NCBI RefSeq assembly: GCF_000337515.1
Contig: NZ_AOIQ01000021.1
Span: 396,304 to 460,303, forward strand
Reading direction: 5' to 3'
DNA: 64,000 nucleotides
DNA from: Halovivax asiaticus JCM 14624
Lineage (GTDB): Archaea > Halobacteriota > Halobacteria > Halobacteriales > Natrialbaceae
Numbering within the stretch: the first letter of the stretch is position 1; every line of letters begins with the position of its first letter. A program made the translations under genes and the position numbers. This document shows, in pieces, positions 1 through 8,359 of this stretch. The notes under the pieces were generated by a model that ran no database searches, was not told the origin of the DNA, and saw nothing but the letters and a program-made list of their open reading frames with translations.

Positions 1-71
1 GTGGGCGAATCGATGGAGCCGATCGGCTCGATACCGATAGGTATTCTGTCGCCTTCGACCAGTTCATTCGC

Positions 72-467
72 ATGTCGCGGGAACGCCGTCAGGTTGCGAG
101 CGGTACCGAGTGGGAAGATACCGTGGGCTACTCGCGTGCCGTCCGCGTCGGGGATACCGTCCACGTCTCGGGAACGACCGCGACCGACGAGAACGGCGAC
201 GTGGTCGGCGTCGGTGAGCCGCGTGAACAGACACGGCACGCGCTCGAACTGGGGATCGACGCCCTCGAAGCGGCGGATGCGTCGGTATCGGACGTCGTGC
301 GAACGCGCCTGTTCGTGACCGACATCGACGACTGGCCCGAGATCGGGGCTGCGCACGCCGAGTTCTTCGACGACGTTCGCCCGGCGGCGACGATGGTCCA
401 GGTCGAGCGCCTGATCGACCCCGAGCACCTCGTCGAGGTCGAACTCGAGGCGATCTGCGAGAACTGA
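72..467 (+). CDS. RidA (YjgF/UK114) family enamine/imine deaminase
   Basis: The 131-residue product has the length and fold pattern of RidA proteins. It has an N-terminal region with a Y-S-R-A pattern, a central strand-rich segment reading VHVSGTTA, and the C-terminal family signature around RPAATMVQVERL, in which the conserved Arg binds substrate carboxylate. Family members hydrolyse reactive enamines/imines released by PLP enzymes, in the cytoplasm, usually as trimers. The start at ATG 72 gives the expected length. It is followed by dphB on the same strand after about 100 bases, so co-transcription is possible but not shown. The specific substrate cannot be read from the sequence. Confidence 0.9.
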   Translation: MSRERRQVASGTEWEDTVGYSRAVRVGDTVHVSGTTATDENGDVVGVGEPREQTRHALELGIDALEAADASVSDVVRTRLFVTDIDDWPEIGAAHAEFFDDVRPAATMVQVERLIDPEHLVEVELEAICEN

Positions 468-565
468 AGCGATCGGGTGGAGGGAACTGGTGGCCGCGTC
501 GAACCGTCGGTGGATCCGCGGGAACGGATCCGTTCGCCTAAGACGCTTCGCGGCCACGATCGGGT

Positions 566-1339
566 ATGCTCACATTCGTCGGTCTCGGTCTCTACGACGA
601 GCGCTCGATCACCGTCGAAGGTCGCGCGGCGATCCGCGACGCCGACCGGGTCTTCGCAGAGTGGTACACGAGCGAACTGATCGGGACGACCGTCGAGGCG
701 CTCGCCGATCATCACGGCGTCGAGATCGAGGTACGCGACCGCGCGGGCGTGGAGCAGGATCCCGATCCTATCCTCGACGCGGCCGCGTCCGGCGACGCCG
801 TCTTTTGCACCGCTGGCGATACGATGATCTCGACGACGCACGTCGACCTTCGTCTGCGGGCCGAAGAACGCGGTATCGAGACGCGAATCGTCCACGGCGT
901 GACCGCTCAAACCGCGGCGAGCGGACTCACTGGCTTGCAGAACTACCGGTTTGGTCCTTCGACGACGCTTCCCTTCCCCTGGGCCCACGGCGCGGACGGG
1001 CTCCCGGCGAGCGTGACGAACACGATCGACGAGAACCGCGATCGGGGTCTCCACACGCTGGTCTTCCTCGACATCAAGGCCGCGGAGGAGGAGTATATGC
1101 GTGCGGATACCGCGGCATCCCTCCTCACCGAGGCGTACCCGGACCTCGTGGGGATCGTCGTCGCCCGGGCTGGCTCACCCGATCCGCTGGTGGATGGCGG
1201 GCCGCTCTCCGATCTCGCCGAGCGTGACTTCGGCGACCCGCTCCATCTGCTGGTCGTACCTGGCGAGTGCCACCTCCTAGAGGCTGACGCACTCGAGACC
1301 CTTGCGGATGTCGACCGCAAATCACTGGACGTGGCCTGA
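566..1339 (+). CDS. dphB: Diphthine synthase (DphB)
   Basis: The 257-residue protein begins MLTFVGLGLYDERSIT, the SAM-binding G-x-G-L start of the Dph5/DphB tetrapyrrole-methylase-like superfamily. The GDTMISTTH segment near residue 86 and the NYRFGPSTTLPFP segment near residue 130 are characteristic of archaeal DphB. The enzyme methylates the modified histidine of elongation factor aEF2 with S-adenosylmethionine during diphthamide synthesis. Length matches the family (about 255-265 residues). It is monocistronic or the distal gene after the RidA gene. Base use is like the surrounding genome. Confidence 0.93.
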   Translation: MLTFVGLGLYDERSITVEGRAAIRDADRVFAEWYTSELIGTTVEALADHHGVEIEVRDRAGVEQDPDPILDAAASGDAVFCTAGDTMISTTHVDLRLRAEERGIETRIVHGVTAQTAASGLTGLQNYRFGPSTTLPFPWAHGADGLPASVTNTIDENRDRGLHTLVFLDIKAAEEEYMRADTAASLLTEAYPDLVGIVVARAGSPDPLVDGGPLSDLAERDFGDPLHLLVVPGECHLLEADALETLADVDRKSLDVA

Positions 1340-1443
1340 TGAGCGCTCTGCTGTGTGGAAGACCTACGTATCATGTGTCGGTAGCCTCGGCCCCTTTCCA
1401 AGCGGATAAGTAGCCACATCGATCCCCTCTAGGCGAGATCACC

Positions 1444-2736
1444 ATGGGCCTCTCCGGAAACGACCGGGCGATCGCCGGCTTCGCGATGACTGGCCACGGG
1501 CTCGTCCACTGGTTCGAGACCTCGATCCCGATCTTTCTGGTCGTCTGGCTCGCCGAGTTCGAGGTATCGACCCTGCTCGCCGGCCTCGTCGTCGCGCTGG
1601 GGTACGCACCGTTCGGCCTCGGCGCGCTCCCGGCCGGCATCCTCGCCGATCGATTCGGCGCCAAAACCCTCGTCGTCACCTGTCTGGCCGGCATGAGCGC
1701 GTCGTTCGTCATCCTCGGACTGAGCGGCTCGCTCGTCGGCGTGGCGATCGGCCTCGTCTGCTGGGGCGCCGCGGCGAGCATCTATCACCCGGCCGGCCTC
1801 TCGCTGATCAGCACGGGCGTCGAGCAACGCGGTCGCGTCTTCGCCTGGCACGGCATGGCCGGTAACGCAGGGATCGCCCTCGGCCCGTTCGTCGCCGCGA
1901 CGCTCATGTTTCTGGGCCTGACCTGGCAGACCACGGCCCTGATCCTCGCGATACCCGGTGCGCTCGCCGCGGTGTACGGCCTGCGCGCTGACTTCGATCC
2001 GACCGCCGCGGTCGACCCGGACGTCGACGCCGGCGCCGACGAGGCACTATCGCTTGCGGACTTCGTCGGGAACAGTCGGGTTCTCTTCGCGAGTGCCTTC
2101 GCGCTCGTCTTCGTCATCGTCACCTTCGAGGGGCTGTTCTACCGCGGGATGTTGACGTTCCTCCCGGAGATCTTGCACGGCTCGTCCGTGCTGGCCGGCG
2201 TCGCTCCGGGGCCGTCGCTCGAGGGCTTCGAACCGGGTCACTACATCTACGTCGGCCTGCTCGTCGTCGGCATCGCCGGGCAGTACGTCGGTGGTCGGCT
2301 AACCGATCGGATCCGGCCGGCGACGGGTCTGCTCGCGTTCTTCGCCGTCCTGGCGATTCTAGCTCTCTCGTTCGTGCCGATCCTCTCGATCGAGGCCGGC
2401 GGGACGGCCGGACTGGTTGCCGTCGTCGGGCTCAGCGCGCTCTTCGGCTTCTTCCTCTTTGCCATCCAGCCGTTCTACCAGGAGGCCGTCGCGGTCTACA
2501 CGCCACCCGATTCGCGCGGTCTCTCCTACGGCTACACCTACCTCGGCGAGTTCGGGTTCGGTGCGGCCTCGATCGCCATCGGCGGCTACGTCCTCGATGT
2601 TTCGACGCCGACGTTCCTCGTGACGATGGCCACCTTCGCCGTGATCGGGGTCGCCCTCTCGGTCGGTCTCTCCGTCGGCGTGGGGCGATTCCTGGGAACC
2701 GACTCGGAGCCGGGGGCAACTACCGCGGACGAGTAG
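1444..2736 (+). CDS. MFS transporter, 12 membrane segments
   Basis: The 430-residue protein is strongly hydrophobic, with about twelve predicted membrane segments and a soluble acidic loop near residues 185-205 between two six-helix halves, the major facilitator layout. The G-x-L-A-D-R-F-G motif (motif A) is visible near residues 59-70 in the loop between helices 2 and 3, and a weaker copy, GGRLTDRI, sits near residue 280 in the second half. It resembles Fsr/NarK-like haloarchaeal transporters, but the substrate is not predictable. A TATA-like ggataagtag lies about 35 bases before ATG 1444. It is convergent with the nitrite reductase gene. Confidence 0.85.
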   Translation: MGLSGNDRAIAGFAMTGHGLVHWFETSIPIFLVVWLAEFEVSTLLAGLVVALGYAPFGLGALPAGILADRFGAKTLVVTCLAGMSASFVILGLSGSLVGVAIGLVCWGAAASIYHPAGLSLISTGVEQRGRVFAWHGMAGNAGIALGPFVAATLMFLGLTWQTTALILAIPGALAAVYGLRADFDPTAAVDPDVDAGADEALSLADFVGNSRVLFASAFALVFVIVTFEGLFYRGMLTFLPEILHGSSVLAGVAPGPSLEGFEPGHYIYVGLLVVGIAGQYVGGRLTDRIRPATGLLAFFAVLAILALSFVPILSIEAGGTAGLVAVVGLSALFGFFLFAIQPFYQEAVAVYTPPDSRGLSYGYTYLGEFGFGAASIAIGGYVLDVSTPTFLVTMATFAVIGVALSVGLSVGVGRFLGTDSEPGATTADE

Positions 2737-2819
2737 CGATCACCGACGGCCGAGTGGACCGTGACAGCGTCGAACGCCCGCCGACCCGGTCGCAGTCTCG
2801 TCTCCGAACGTCTCGTCTT

Positions 2820-3917
2820 CTATTCGGGATCGGGGTCGTAGATCGATTCGTTCGGGTCGCCGGCGACGTCGATCGCAGCAAGGTTGCCCTTCCTCAGTGT
2901 TCGCGTGATCGCGTGGTCGACGAGTTTGATCGGGCCCGGAACCGGCGTGTCGAGTTCCGCGGCTGTCACCGTCCCGGGCGTGACCGGCGTCGTCTCCACC
3001 CAGTTGGCGGCGTCACCGAAACTTCCGTCGCGGTAGAGCGTCTCCCAGACGTTCCCGATCGGGTGCACTGCCGCAGTCAGGTTCGGGCCGCCGTTCGCGT
3101 AGTAGATCCGAACTCGCTCGCCGCGTTCCGCCTCGACGGCCCCGTAAGGGCCGTCCTCCGCGAACGCGTAGGCTTCTCCGTTCAGCAGCACGTAGGTCGG
3201 ATTCTCCGCTACCATGGCGTCGAAGTCGACCTGGTGGTGGCCCGCGTCGCCGGCCTCGCCGTTCGTGTACAGTTCGTGCTGTCCGAAGTACAACTCCTGA
3301 TCGACCTCGGGCAGTCCGTCTTCGGGTTCGACGAGTATCGCTCCGAACATCCCCGAGCTGATGTGGTGATCCATGTTCGGGACCGCACAGTGATAATCGA
3401 AGATTCCGGGATACTCCGCGCGAAACTCGATCTCGACTGGGCCTTCGCCGGGGGCGATCGTGGTGTCGTCGGCGCCGCCGCCCGGGCCGTAGACGGCGTG
3501 AAAATCGATATTGTGGGGGAGCGCGTTGCGATCGTCGGGAACGTCGAACGTCAGGTGGATCGTATCCCCGCGACGAACGCGGATCAGCGGTCCCGGGATG
3601 CGCCCTTCGAACGTCATGTACTGATAGGTCACCTCGGGCTCGATCTCGGCGACGTGTTCTTCCGTTCGAAGCGTGATCTCGTGGCGGCGTGGTTCGTCCC
3701 AGTCGACCGGGGGCGGGAGATCAGTCGGATCGGCCGCGATGCGATCGACGTCCGGCTCCTGGGCCGGCGCCAGGTCGTCGTCGCGGTCCGCATCGTACCC
3801 CGACCCGTTGTCGTCGGATTCGTTCGTCTGTGCGAGCTGGCCCGCCAGCAGCACGGAGCCACCACCGGCAACGCCTTGCAGGAATCGTCTTCGAAGTGAA
3901 CTGAGCGTAAGCGGCAT
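2820..3917 (-). CDS. nirK: Copper-containing nitrite reductase (NirK), Tat-exported
   Basis: The chosen start (M at 3917) gives 365 residues beginning with a Tat-type signal, LSSLRRRFLQG, followed by a hydrophobic stretch; an upstream in-frame start would bury this signal. Two cupredoxin domains follow. Ligands can be placed by family pattern: H135, C177, H184 or H185 and M190 for the type 1 copper, and H140, H176 and H285 for the type 2 catalytic copper. The catalytic Asp of the H-N-x-D-F-H motif is D138. Family members reduce nitrite to nitric oxide outside the membrane. No norB, nosZ or nitrate reductase gene lies nearby, so any denitrification chain must be completed elsewhere. Confidence 0.92.
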   Translation of the reverse strand: MPLTLSSLRRRFLQGVAGGGSVLLAGQLAQTNESDDNGSGYDADRDDDLAPAQEPDVDRIAADPTDLPPPVDWDEPRRHEITLRTEEHVAEIEPEVTYQYMTFEGRIPGPLIRVRRGDTIHLTFDVPDDRNALPHNIDFHAVYGPGGGADDTTIAPGEGPVEIEFRAEYPGIFDYHCAVPNMDHHISSGMFGAILVEPEDGLPEVDQELYFGQHELYTNGEAGDAGHHQVDFDAMVAENPTYVLLNGEAYAFAEDGPYGAVEAERGERVRIYYANGGPNLTAAVHPIGNVWETLYRDGSFGDAANWVETTPVTPGTVTAAELDTPVPGPIKLVDHAITRTLRKGNLAAIDVAGDPNESIYDPDPE

Positions 3918-4041
3918 GTGCTCTCTGGCGTTCAGGTGGTGCCCGGATAAGGCGTCTGCCGACGTGTGACTGCATCCCACCCGTTAGGTGCCGCTCGGTC
4001 CGGGGCGACCGAACCGCGGCCGGCTGGTCTCGTTGGACGGC

Positions 4042-4356
4042 TTACTGTCGATCGGTGCGTGCTTCACGGCCGAGGTGGTCCTCGACGGCAGCGACTTTCT
4101 CGCTCGCCGGCTCGTCGCTCGTCCGTTTGTCATCGACTTTGAGGAACGTACTCACTCGATCGGCGTCGATCGATTCGTGTGCAGCTTCGACGGCCTCCAG
4201 TAACTCGACCATCGACTCGGCCTCGATTGTCGTCCCCATCGGGCCCGTCTCGTAGGTCAGTCCCGTCTCGTCGATCGCTTCGATCGCGCCCGCGACGTCC
4301 GCGGCCATGCTTTCGTCGGTTGCCGGGGCAGTGCTGAGGAATCCGATGACTGTCAT
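4042..4356 (-). CDS. MTH1187/YkoF-type small thiamine-binding protein (UPF0045)
   Basis: Starting at M 4356 gives 104 residues, MTVIGFLSTAPATDES onward, matching the roughly 100-residue ferredoxin-fold family known from MTH1187 and YjcS/YkoF. The pattern YETGPMGTTIEAE near residues 34-47, containing the conserved G-P-M-G-T-x-x-E, is diagnostic. Known members bind thiamine or related ligands and form tetramers; a transport or sensing role is inferred for the family. A longer in-frame extension upstream is basic and low-quality, so it is rejected as coding. It lies head-to-tail with the HalOD1 gene upstream. Confidence 0.85.
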   Translation of the reverse strand: MTVIGFLSTAPATDESMAADVAGAIEAIDETGLTYETGPMGTTIEAESMVELLEAVEAAHESIDADRVSTFLKVDDKRTSDEPASEKVAAVEDHLGREARTDRQ

Positions 4357-4465
4357 ACCGGCGGCTACTGCTCGACCGGACCTAAAACCGTGGGTCGCCT
4401 TCGTGGAATGCAGCCCAGTGACTCCTGGTGGCACGGAGAACAGGCGTGTGGTGCACTGGTCCGAA

Positions 4466-4813
4466 TCAGTTGGTCGGCCGCTCGACCTGCGGTGGCGGGT
4501 AAATGTAGATCTCGCCGTTCGCGTAGACGTAGACCTCACACTCGAGGGCGGTGAACGCGACGTGGCCGCCCGTTCGCTCCTCGCCGTCGGCTTTCGGACT
4601 GAAGATGCGCTCTAAGGCGTCGGGATCGACGCTATCGTAGAGTGAGAACTCGCCTTGCGAGACGTCGACGTCGACGACCGCGGTGAGGCCGTGGACGATC
4701 GTCGAGAGCAGTGTCGCGCTGCCATCCGGATCGTAGTCGACCTCGAAGCGGTCGTTCGACTCGTCGTACGAAAGCTCGCTCGTCTCGGAATTACGGGTGA
4801 TTTCGGTTTGCAT
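4466..4813 (-). CDS. HalOD1 output-domain protein
   Basis: The 115-residue acidic protein contains a single domain resembling the haloarchaeal HalOD1 output domain. A serine/threonine-rich N-terminus is followed by LLSTIVHGLTAVVDVDV (residues 34-50), then LYDSVDPDALERIF and a C-terminal strand pair ending in VYVYANGEIYIYPP. HalOD1 domains occur alone or as effectors of two-component proteins and have no demonstrated enzymatic activity. There is no partner kinase nearby. Roughly 290 bases separate it from the divergent hsdM gene. Confidence 0.75.
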   Translation of the reverse strand: MQTEITRNSETSELSYDESNDRFEVDYDPDGSATLLSTIVHGLTAVVDVDVSQGEFSLYDSVDPDALERIFSPKADGEERTGGHVAFTALECEVYVYANGEIYIYPPPQVERPTN

Positions 4814-5070
4814 TGGCGCTACAGGATCTACGATCGCTCACCACTCCGTACCGCATCCTCGTACAAAAGGTAATCGGCTGTGGCAGGCATTGACTCTCGT
4901 GACTGTCGCGGGAGTCGACTGATACGGTTGATCGGTTGGTCACTGCCCACGTCCCCGATCGGCGTTGTTGCACCTGTCATTGGGAGCAAACGTGGTGACC
5001 ACTCCGACATTGGCGGCGAATCGCCGCGTCGTCTCTTCTCTCCCGAATCCCGCTACGGGTGAAATCCACG

Positions 5071-5080
5071 GAAGATAAGA
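5071..5080 (+). promoter_or_regulatory. Predicted TATA box of hsdM
   Basis: The decamer gaagataaga is centred about 27 bases before the hsdM ATG at 5104. This is the distance expected for a leaderless haloarchaeal transcript and supports that start over an in-frame upstream one. Confidence 0.5.
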
Positions 5081-5103
5081 CGGATGGATGGAATGGATGT
5101 GCT

Positions 5104-6585
5104 ATGTCTCTCAGTCTTCCGGAACTGGACTCCCACCTCTTCAAGTGTGCGGATATCATCCGTGACGCCGTCGATTCGACGGATTACAAGGACTACATCC
5201 TCCCGCTGGTCTACTACAAGACGATCTCGGACAACTTCGAGATCCAGTACGAGGCCTACGCCGAGGAGTACGGTGAGGATCACGCCCAGCGGCCGAACCT
5301 CTACGACGTGCCGTACGTTCCCGAGGGGTACCTGTGGGCGGATCTGCGGGCGGTCACCGAGAACGTGGACGAGGCGATCAACGACGCCTTCGACGCGCTT
5401 CGCGAGGCGAACGACGGCGAGGTCGAGGGCGTGTTCCGGGCCGACTACGTCGCCGAGGACGCGTTGACCGACGATCGACTCACGCGACTGATCGAGCACC
5501 TCTCGACGTACGATCTCGACACCGAGAGCATCCCCGCCGATATGCTCGGCGAGGCGTACATGGACCTGGTGCGTCACTTCGCCGAGGAGGAGGGCAAGTC
5601 GGGTGGCCAGTTCTTCACGCCGCCGCACATCGTCGAGCTGATGGTCCGCTTGCTCGCCCCGTTCGAGGACGGCGACACCTTCCACGACCCGACCGTGGGC
5701 TCCGGTGGGATGCTGGTCGAGGCCGCCACCCACTACCGCGACGAGCAGGGCGAGGATCCGTCGAAGCTCACCTTCACGGGCCAGGAGATCAACCCCGATA
5801 TCGCCGCGATCGCGAAGATGAACCTCTCGATCCACGGGCTCACCGGGCGGATCGAGCGCGAGGATTCCCTCCTGCGGCCGCAGTTCACCGAGGACGGATC
5901 CCTGACCCAGTTCGATTTCGTGCTCGCGAATTTCCCGTTCTCGGCAGACTGGCAGAAGGACGACCTCCAGGACGACACCTTCGGCCGCTTCGACTGGCAC
6001 GAGAAGCTACCCCGCGCCGACCGCGGCGACTACGCCTTCATCATGCACATGGCCGAGCAGTTGAACGCGACCGGCCAGGCGGCGATCGTCGTCCCCCACG
6101 GCGTGCTCTTCCGGAAGCACGAGGCGCGGTATCGCAAGCCGATGATCGACGACGACATCGTCGAGGCCGTGATCGGCCTACCCGAGAACCTCTTCCAGAA
6201 CAACTCGATCCCGAGCGCGATCTTGGTCCTCAACCGCGACAAACCCGACGATCGCGCCGACGAGGTCCAGTTCATCCACGCCGCCGACGGGGACTTCTAC
6301 GAGGAACTGAGCAACCAGAACGAACTGACCGAGGCGGGCCTCGACCACATCGAGGAGAACTTCGCGGGCTGGACGACCGAGGAGCGCGTGAGCCGGACGG
6401 TCTCACTGGACGAGATCCGCGAGAACGACTACAACCTGAACATCGCGCTGTACGTCGACACCACAGAACCCGAGGAGGAGATCGACGTCGCCGAGGAACT
6501 GGCGAAATTGCGAGAGCTCCAGGCCGAGCGCGACGAAATCGAGACGCGCATGACCGAGCACATGGAGGCGCTTGACTATGAGTGA
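5104..6585 (+). CDS. hsdM: Type I restriction-modification DNA methyltransferase subunit (HsdM)
   Basis: The 493-residue protein has an N-terminal helical HsdM domain (residues 1-140) and an N6-adenine methyltransferase core. The GGQFFTPPHIVELM segment (168-180), the SAM-binding motif D195-P-T-V-G-S-G-G and the catalytic motif N-F-P-F (276-279) are in the order of type I HsdM; position 2 of the catalytic tetrapeptide is F rather than the commoner P. The C-terminal coiled region (about 455-493) is suited to docking with HsdS. Together with HsdS it would methylate adenine in a bipartite site. Its stop codon overlaps the hsdS start by 8 bases, indicating translational coupling. Confidence 0.95.
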   Translation: MSLSLPELDSHLFKCADIIRDAVDSTDYKDYILPLVYYKTISDNFEIQYEAYAEEYGEDHAQRPNLYDVPYVPEGYLWADLRAVTENVDEAINDAFDALREANDGEVEGVFRADYVAEDALTDDRLTRLIEHLSTYDLDTESIPADMLGEAYMDLVRHFAEEEGKSGGQFFTPPHIVELMVRLLAPFEDGDTFHDPTVGSGGMLVEAATHYRDEQGEDPSKLTFTGQEINPDIAAIAKMNLSIHGLTGRIEREDSLLRPQFTEDGSLTQFDFVLANFPFSADWQKDDLQDDTFGRFDWHEKLPRADRGDYAFIMHMAEQLNATGQAAIVVPHGVLFRKHEARYRKPMIDDDIVEAVIGLPENLFQNNSIPSAILVLNRDKPDDRADEVQFIHAADGDFYEELSNQNELTEAGLDHIEENFAGWTTEERVSRTVSLDEIRENDYNLNIALYVDTTEPEEEIDVAEELAKLRELQAERDEIETRMTEHMEALDYE

Positions 6586-7978
6586 GCAGGCCAACGTCAA
6601 CGAACATGTAGACGAGGAGAACGAACATGGTCAGCCAATAGACGAGGATTCCGATGAGCTGGATCAGGAAGATTTTGGACCGTTCACTCTGTCCACCCCT
6701 GGCGATTGGACAGCGAAGCGGTTGGGGGACATTAAACGACTCATCACGAGGGGGAAGCAACCAACATACGCTGATGAGGGAGTTCCAGTCATCAATCAGG
6801 AGTGCATTTACTGGGACGGCTGGCATTTCGAGAACCTTCGTTATCTGGATCAAGGCGTTGCAGAAGACTGGAAGGACAAATACTTTCCACAAAAAGGTGA
6901 CGTAATTCTTAATTCAACTGGGCAGGGGACACTCGGCCGCGCGCAGGTGTATCCTGATGGTGAACGGCGAGCCATTGATTCCCACGTCACTCTTCTCAGA
7001 ACAGATGACAAACTGAGTCCTCACTTTCACAGGTACTTTCTGGAGAGTCACCTCGGACAGGCGCTTCTCTATTCAATGTGTGTAAACGGGTCCACTGGAC
7101 AAATCGAACTCTCCAAAACTCGACTCGATCTTCTTCCAGTGCCGCTTCCACCACTAGAAGAACAGCGCAAAATCGCCAGCGTGCTCTACACCGTTGATCG
7201 GGCGATCCAGAAGACGGATGAAATCATTGAGCAACTGAACTGCGTTAAAACCGGTGTAGTCCAAACCGTGTTCCGGCGTGGAACCAAATCTCATGATACC
7301 TTCCAAACGACGGGCTCAGGCGAATACCCAGATCAATGGAATCTCGTTAAGTTCGAGAATCTAATTGAAGACACGCGCTATGGGACGGATAATAAGTCGA
7401 ATACCGATAAAGATGGGTATCCAACGTTCAGGATACCTAATATCGTCGAAAAACGGATTACGACGGACGATCTCAAACACACGCCACTGACTGACGACGA
7501 GTTGGAGCGTCTTCGATTGAAAGAGGGTGATATACTCGTTATTAGGACCAATGGAAATCCAAACTACGTTGGTCGGTGTGCAACCTTCTCCAATAAGGAG
7601 GAACCGTTCGTTTTCGCGTCATATCTATTCCGACTTCGAGTTGACGAGTCACGAGTTCGACCGGCGTTTATCCGTGAGTTCCTGAACTCACAGCGTGGCC
7701 GGAGCGAAATGTCTGGGTGGGTACGCAGTTCAGCTGGAAACTATAACCTGAGTGTAGGCGCAATTGAGAGGTTCAACGTTCCCGTTCCGCCCCTTGACGA
7801 ACAGGATAAAATTGTAGAGAGAATAAATGATGTAGAGCGGTCAATTCGCGTGAACGAAAGAGACCGCGACCGCCTCCAACGTCTCAAACAGGGCCTCATG
7901 CAAGACCTTCTCTCAGGCGAAGTCCGTACTCACGACACGGACATCGAGATCGTGGACGAAGTCCTTCAACACGGCTAA
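6578..7978 (+). CDS. hsdS: Type I restriction-modification specificity subunit (HsdS)
   Basis: The 466-residue protein has two target-recognition domains, each ending in the conserved L-P-P-L-E-E-Q / V-P-P-L-D-E-Q helix start (near residues 189 and 402) followed by a long coiled-coil spacer. This two-half design recognises a split DNA site. ATG 6578 overlaps the end of hsdM; a TTG two codons earlier is possible. The first 35 residues are an extra acidic tail. The gene is clearly poorer in GC and uses AT-rich codons more than hsdM or hsdR, consistent with exchange of specificity domains between strains. The recognised sequence cannot be predicted. Confidence 0.95.
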   Translation: MSEQANVNEHVDEENEHGQPIDEDSDELDQEDFGPFTLSTPGDWTAKRLGDIKRLITRGKQPTYADEGVPVINQECIYWDGWHFENLRYLDQGVAEDWKDKYFPQKGDVILNSTGQGTLGRAQVYPDGERRAIDSHVTLLRTDDKLSPHFHRYFLESHLGQALLYSMCVNGSTGQIELSKTRLDLLPVPLPPLEEQRKIASVLYTVDRAIQKTDEIIEQLNCVKTGVVQTVFRRGTKSHDTFQTTGSGEYPDQWNLVKFENLIEDTRYGTDNKSNTDKDGYPTFRIPNIVEKRITTDDLKHTPLTDDELERLRLKEGDILVIRTNGNPNYVGRCATFSNKEEPFVFASYLFRLRVDESRVRPAFIREFLNSQRGRSEMSGWVRSSAGNYNLSVGAIERFNVPVPPLDEQDKIVERINDVERSIRVNERDRDRLQRLKQGLMQDLLSGEVRTHDTDIEIVDEVLQHG

Positions 7979-8076
7979 CGATCGACATTCCGTTACTGCG
8001 ATTACTTGGAAACGGCGCGCTAAACAAGAGACGAACTGTATTCTCCCTCACTTGACCAATTGATTCCGCCCTCTCA

Positions 8077-8091
8077 CCAGTAACTATATTA
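8077..8091 (+). promoter_or_regulatory. Promoter of zinc-protein cassette, copy 1
   Basis: The 15-mer CCAGTAACTATATTA contains a TATA box (aactatatta) and is identical to positions 62926-62940 in front of the second cassette copy. Sequence upstream of this point is only weakly similar between the copies, so the box marks the left edge of the conserved cassette. Transcription would begin near 8112-8118. Confidence 0.65.
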
Positions 8092-8206
8092 CCTTTCACG
8101 TCAATGAACCAGACGGAAGCCCCGTCCGTTGGGTACGAAAGTGCCCCGGGTGCTAGGAACACCCGAGACGTGGCTTCCAAATCCCACCCAAGGGATTGTG
8201 GTCGCC
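8092..8206 (+). ncRNA. Candidate structured leader RNA, cassette copy 1
   Basis: This non-coding stretch is partly conserved with 62941-63052. Visible elements are a hairpin with arms CGGGTG/CACCCG (8147-8152 and 8160-8165), an invariant 22-base block ending at about 8181 that contains GAGACGTGGCTTCC, and a hairpin from 8177 to 8201 (CCA-AATCCC paired with GGGATT-TGG). The last hairpin is retained in copy 2 with different bases. A further hairpin, CGAGAC/GTCTCG at 8226-8243, lies just inside the following small reading frame. Haloarchaeal mRNAs usually lack long leaders, so a conserved leader of roughly 90 bases (240 to the zinc protein) is unusual. Whether it is a riboswitch-like leader or a separate RNA is not known. 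Confidence 0.45.
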
Positions 8207-8359
8207 ATGTTCCGCAAGACACCATCGAGACAAAAAGGTCTCGCACGCCCGTTGCCTAGAGAGTCGTATCGCTATCCGTCGCTGACCTTCGTTTTCGGGG
8301 ATGGGGGGCCGAGCCCCTCCGATCGGTTCGGACTGCCGGACCGGGAGGTGCTCGGATGA
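8207..8359 (+). CDS. Candidate small upstream reading frame in cassette copy 1 (50 aa)
   Basis: ATG 8207 opens a 50-codon frame whose TGA (8357-8359) overlaps the ATG of the zinc protein gene as ATGA. Its first 27 residues (MFRKTPSRQKGLARPLPRES onward) are matched in copy 2 at 63053 with two replacements. Five of the six base differences in that stretch fall at third codon positions, which favours coding. However, 46 consecutive bases are unchanged, more than protein conservation needs, so the same bases may also work as RNA or DNA. After a run of six G (8302-8307) the frames of the two copies part. The peptide is basic and has no recognised domain. Confidence 0.35.
   Translation: MFRKTPSRQKGLARPLPRESYRYPSLTFVFGDGGPSPSDRFGLPDREVLG

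Noticed and set aside
128..1054. Minus-strand frame opposite the RidA and DphB genes
   Set aside because: It spans two clear genes on the other strand and has Arg/Asp-rich composition without any domain.
2754..3899. Plus-strand frame opposite nirK
   Set aside because: The nirK frame carries the copper ligands and Tat signal; the opposite frame is a composition artefact.
7896..8246. Minus-strand frame across the hsdS end and cassette leader
   Set aside because: The corresponding frame is broken in copy 2, and the promoter and downstream gene point to plus-strand transcription.
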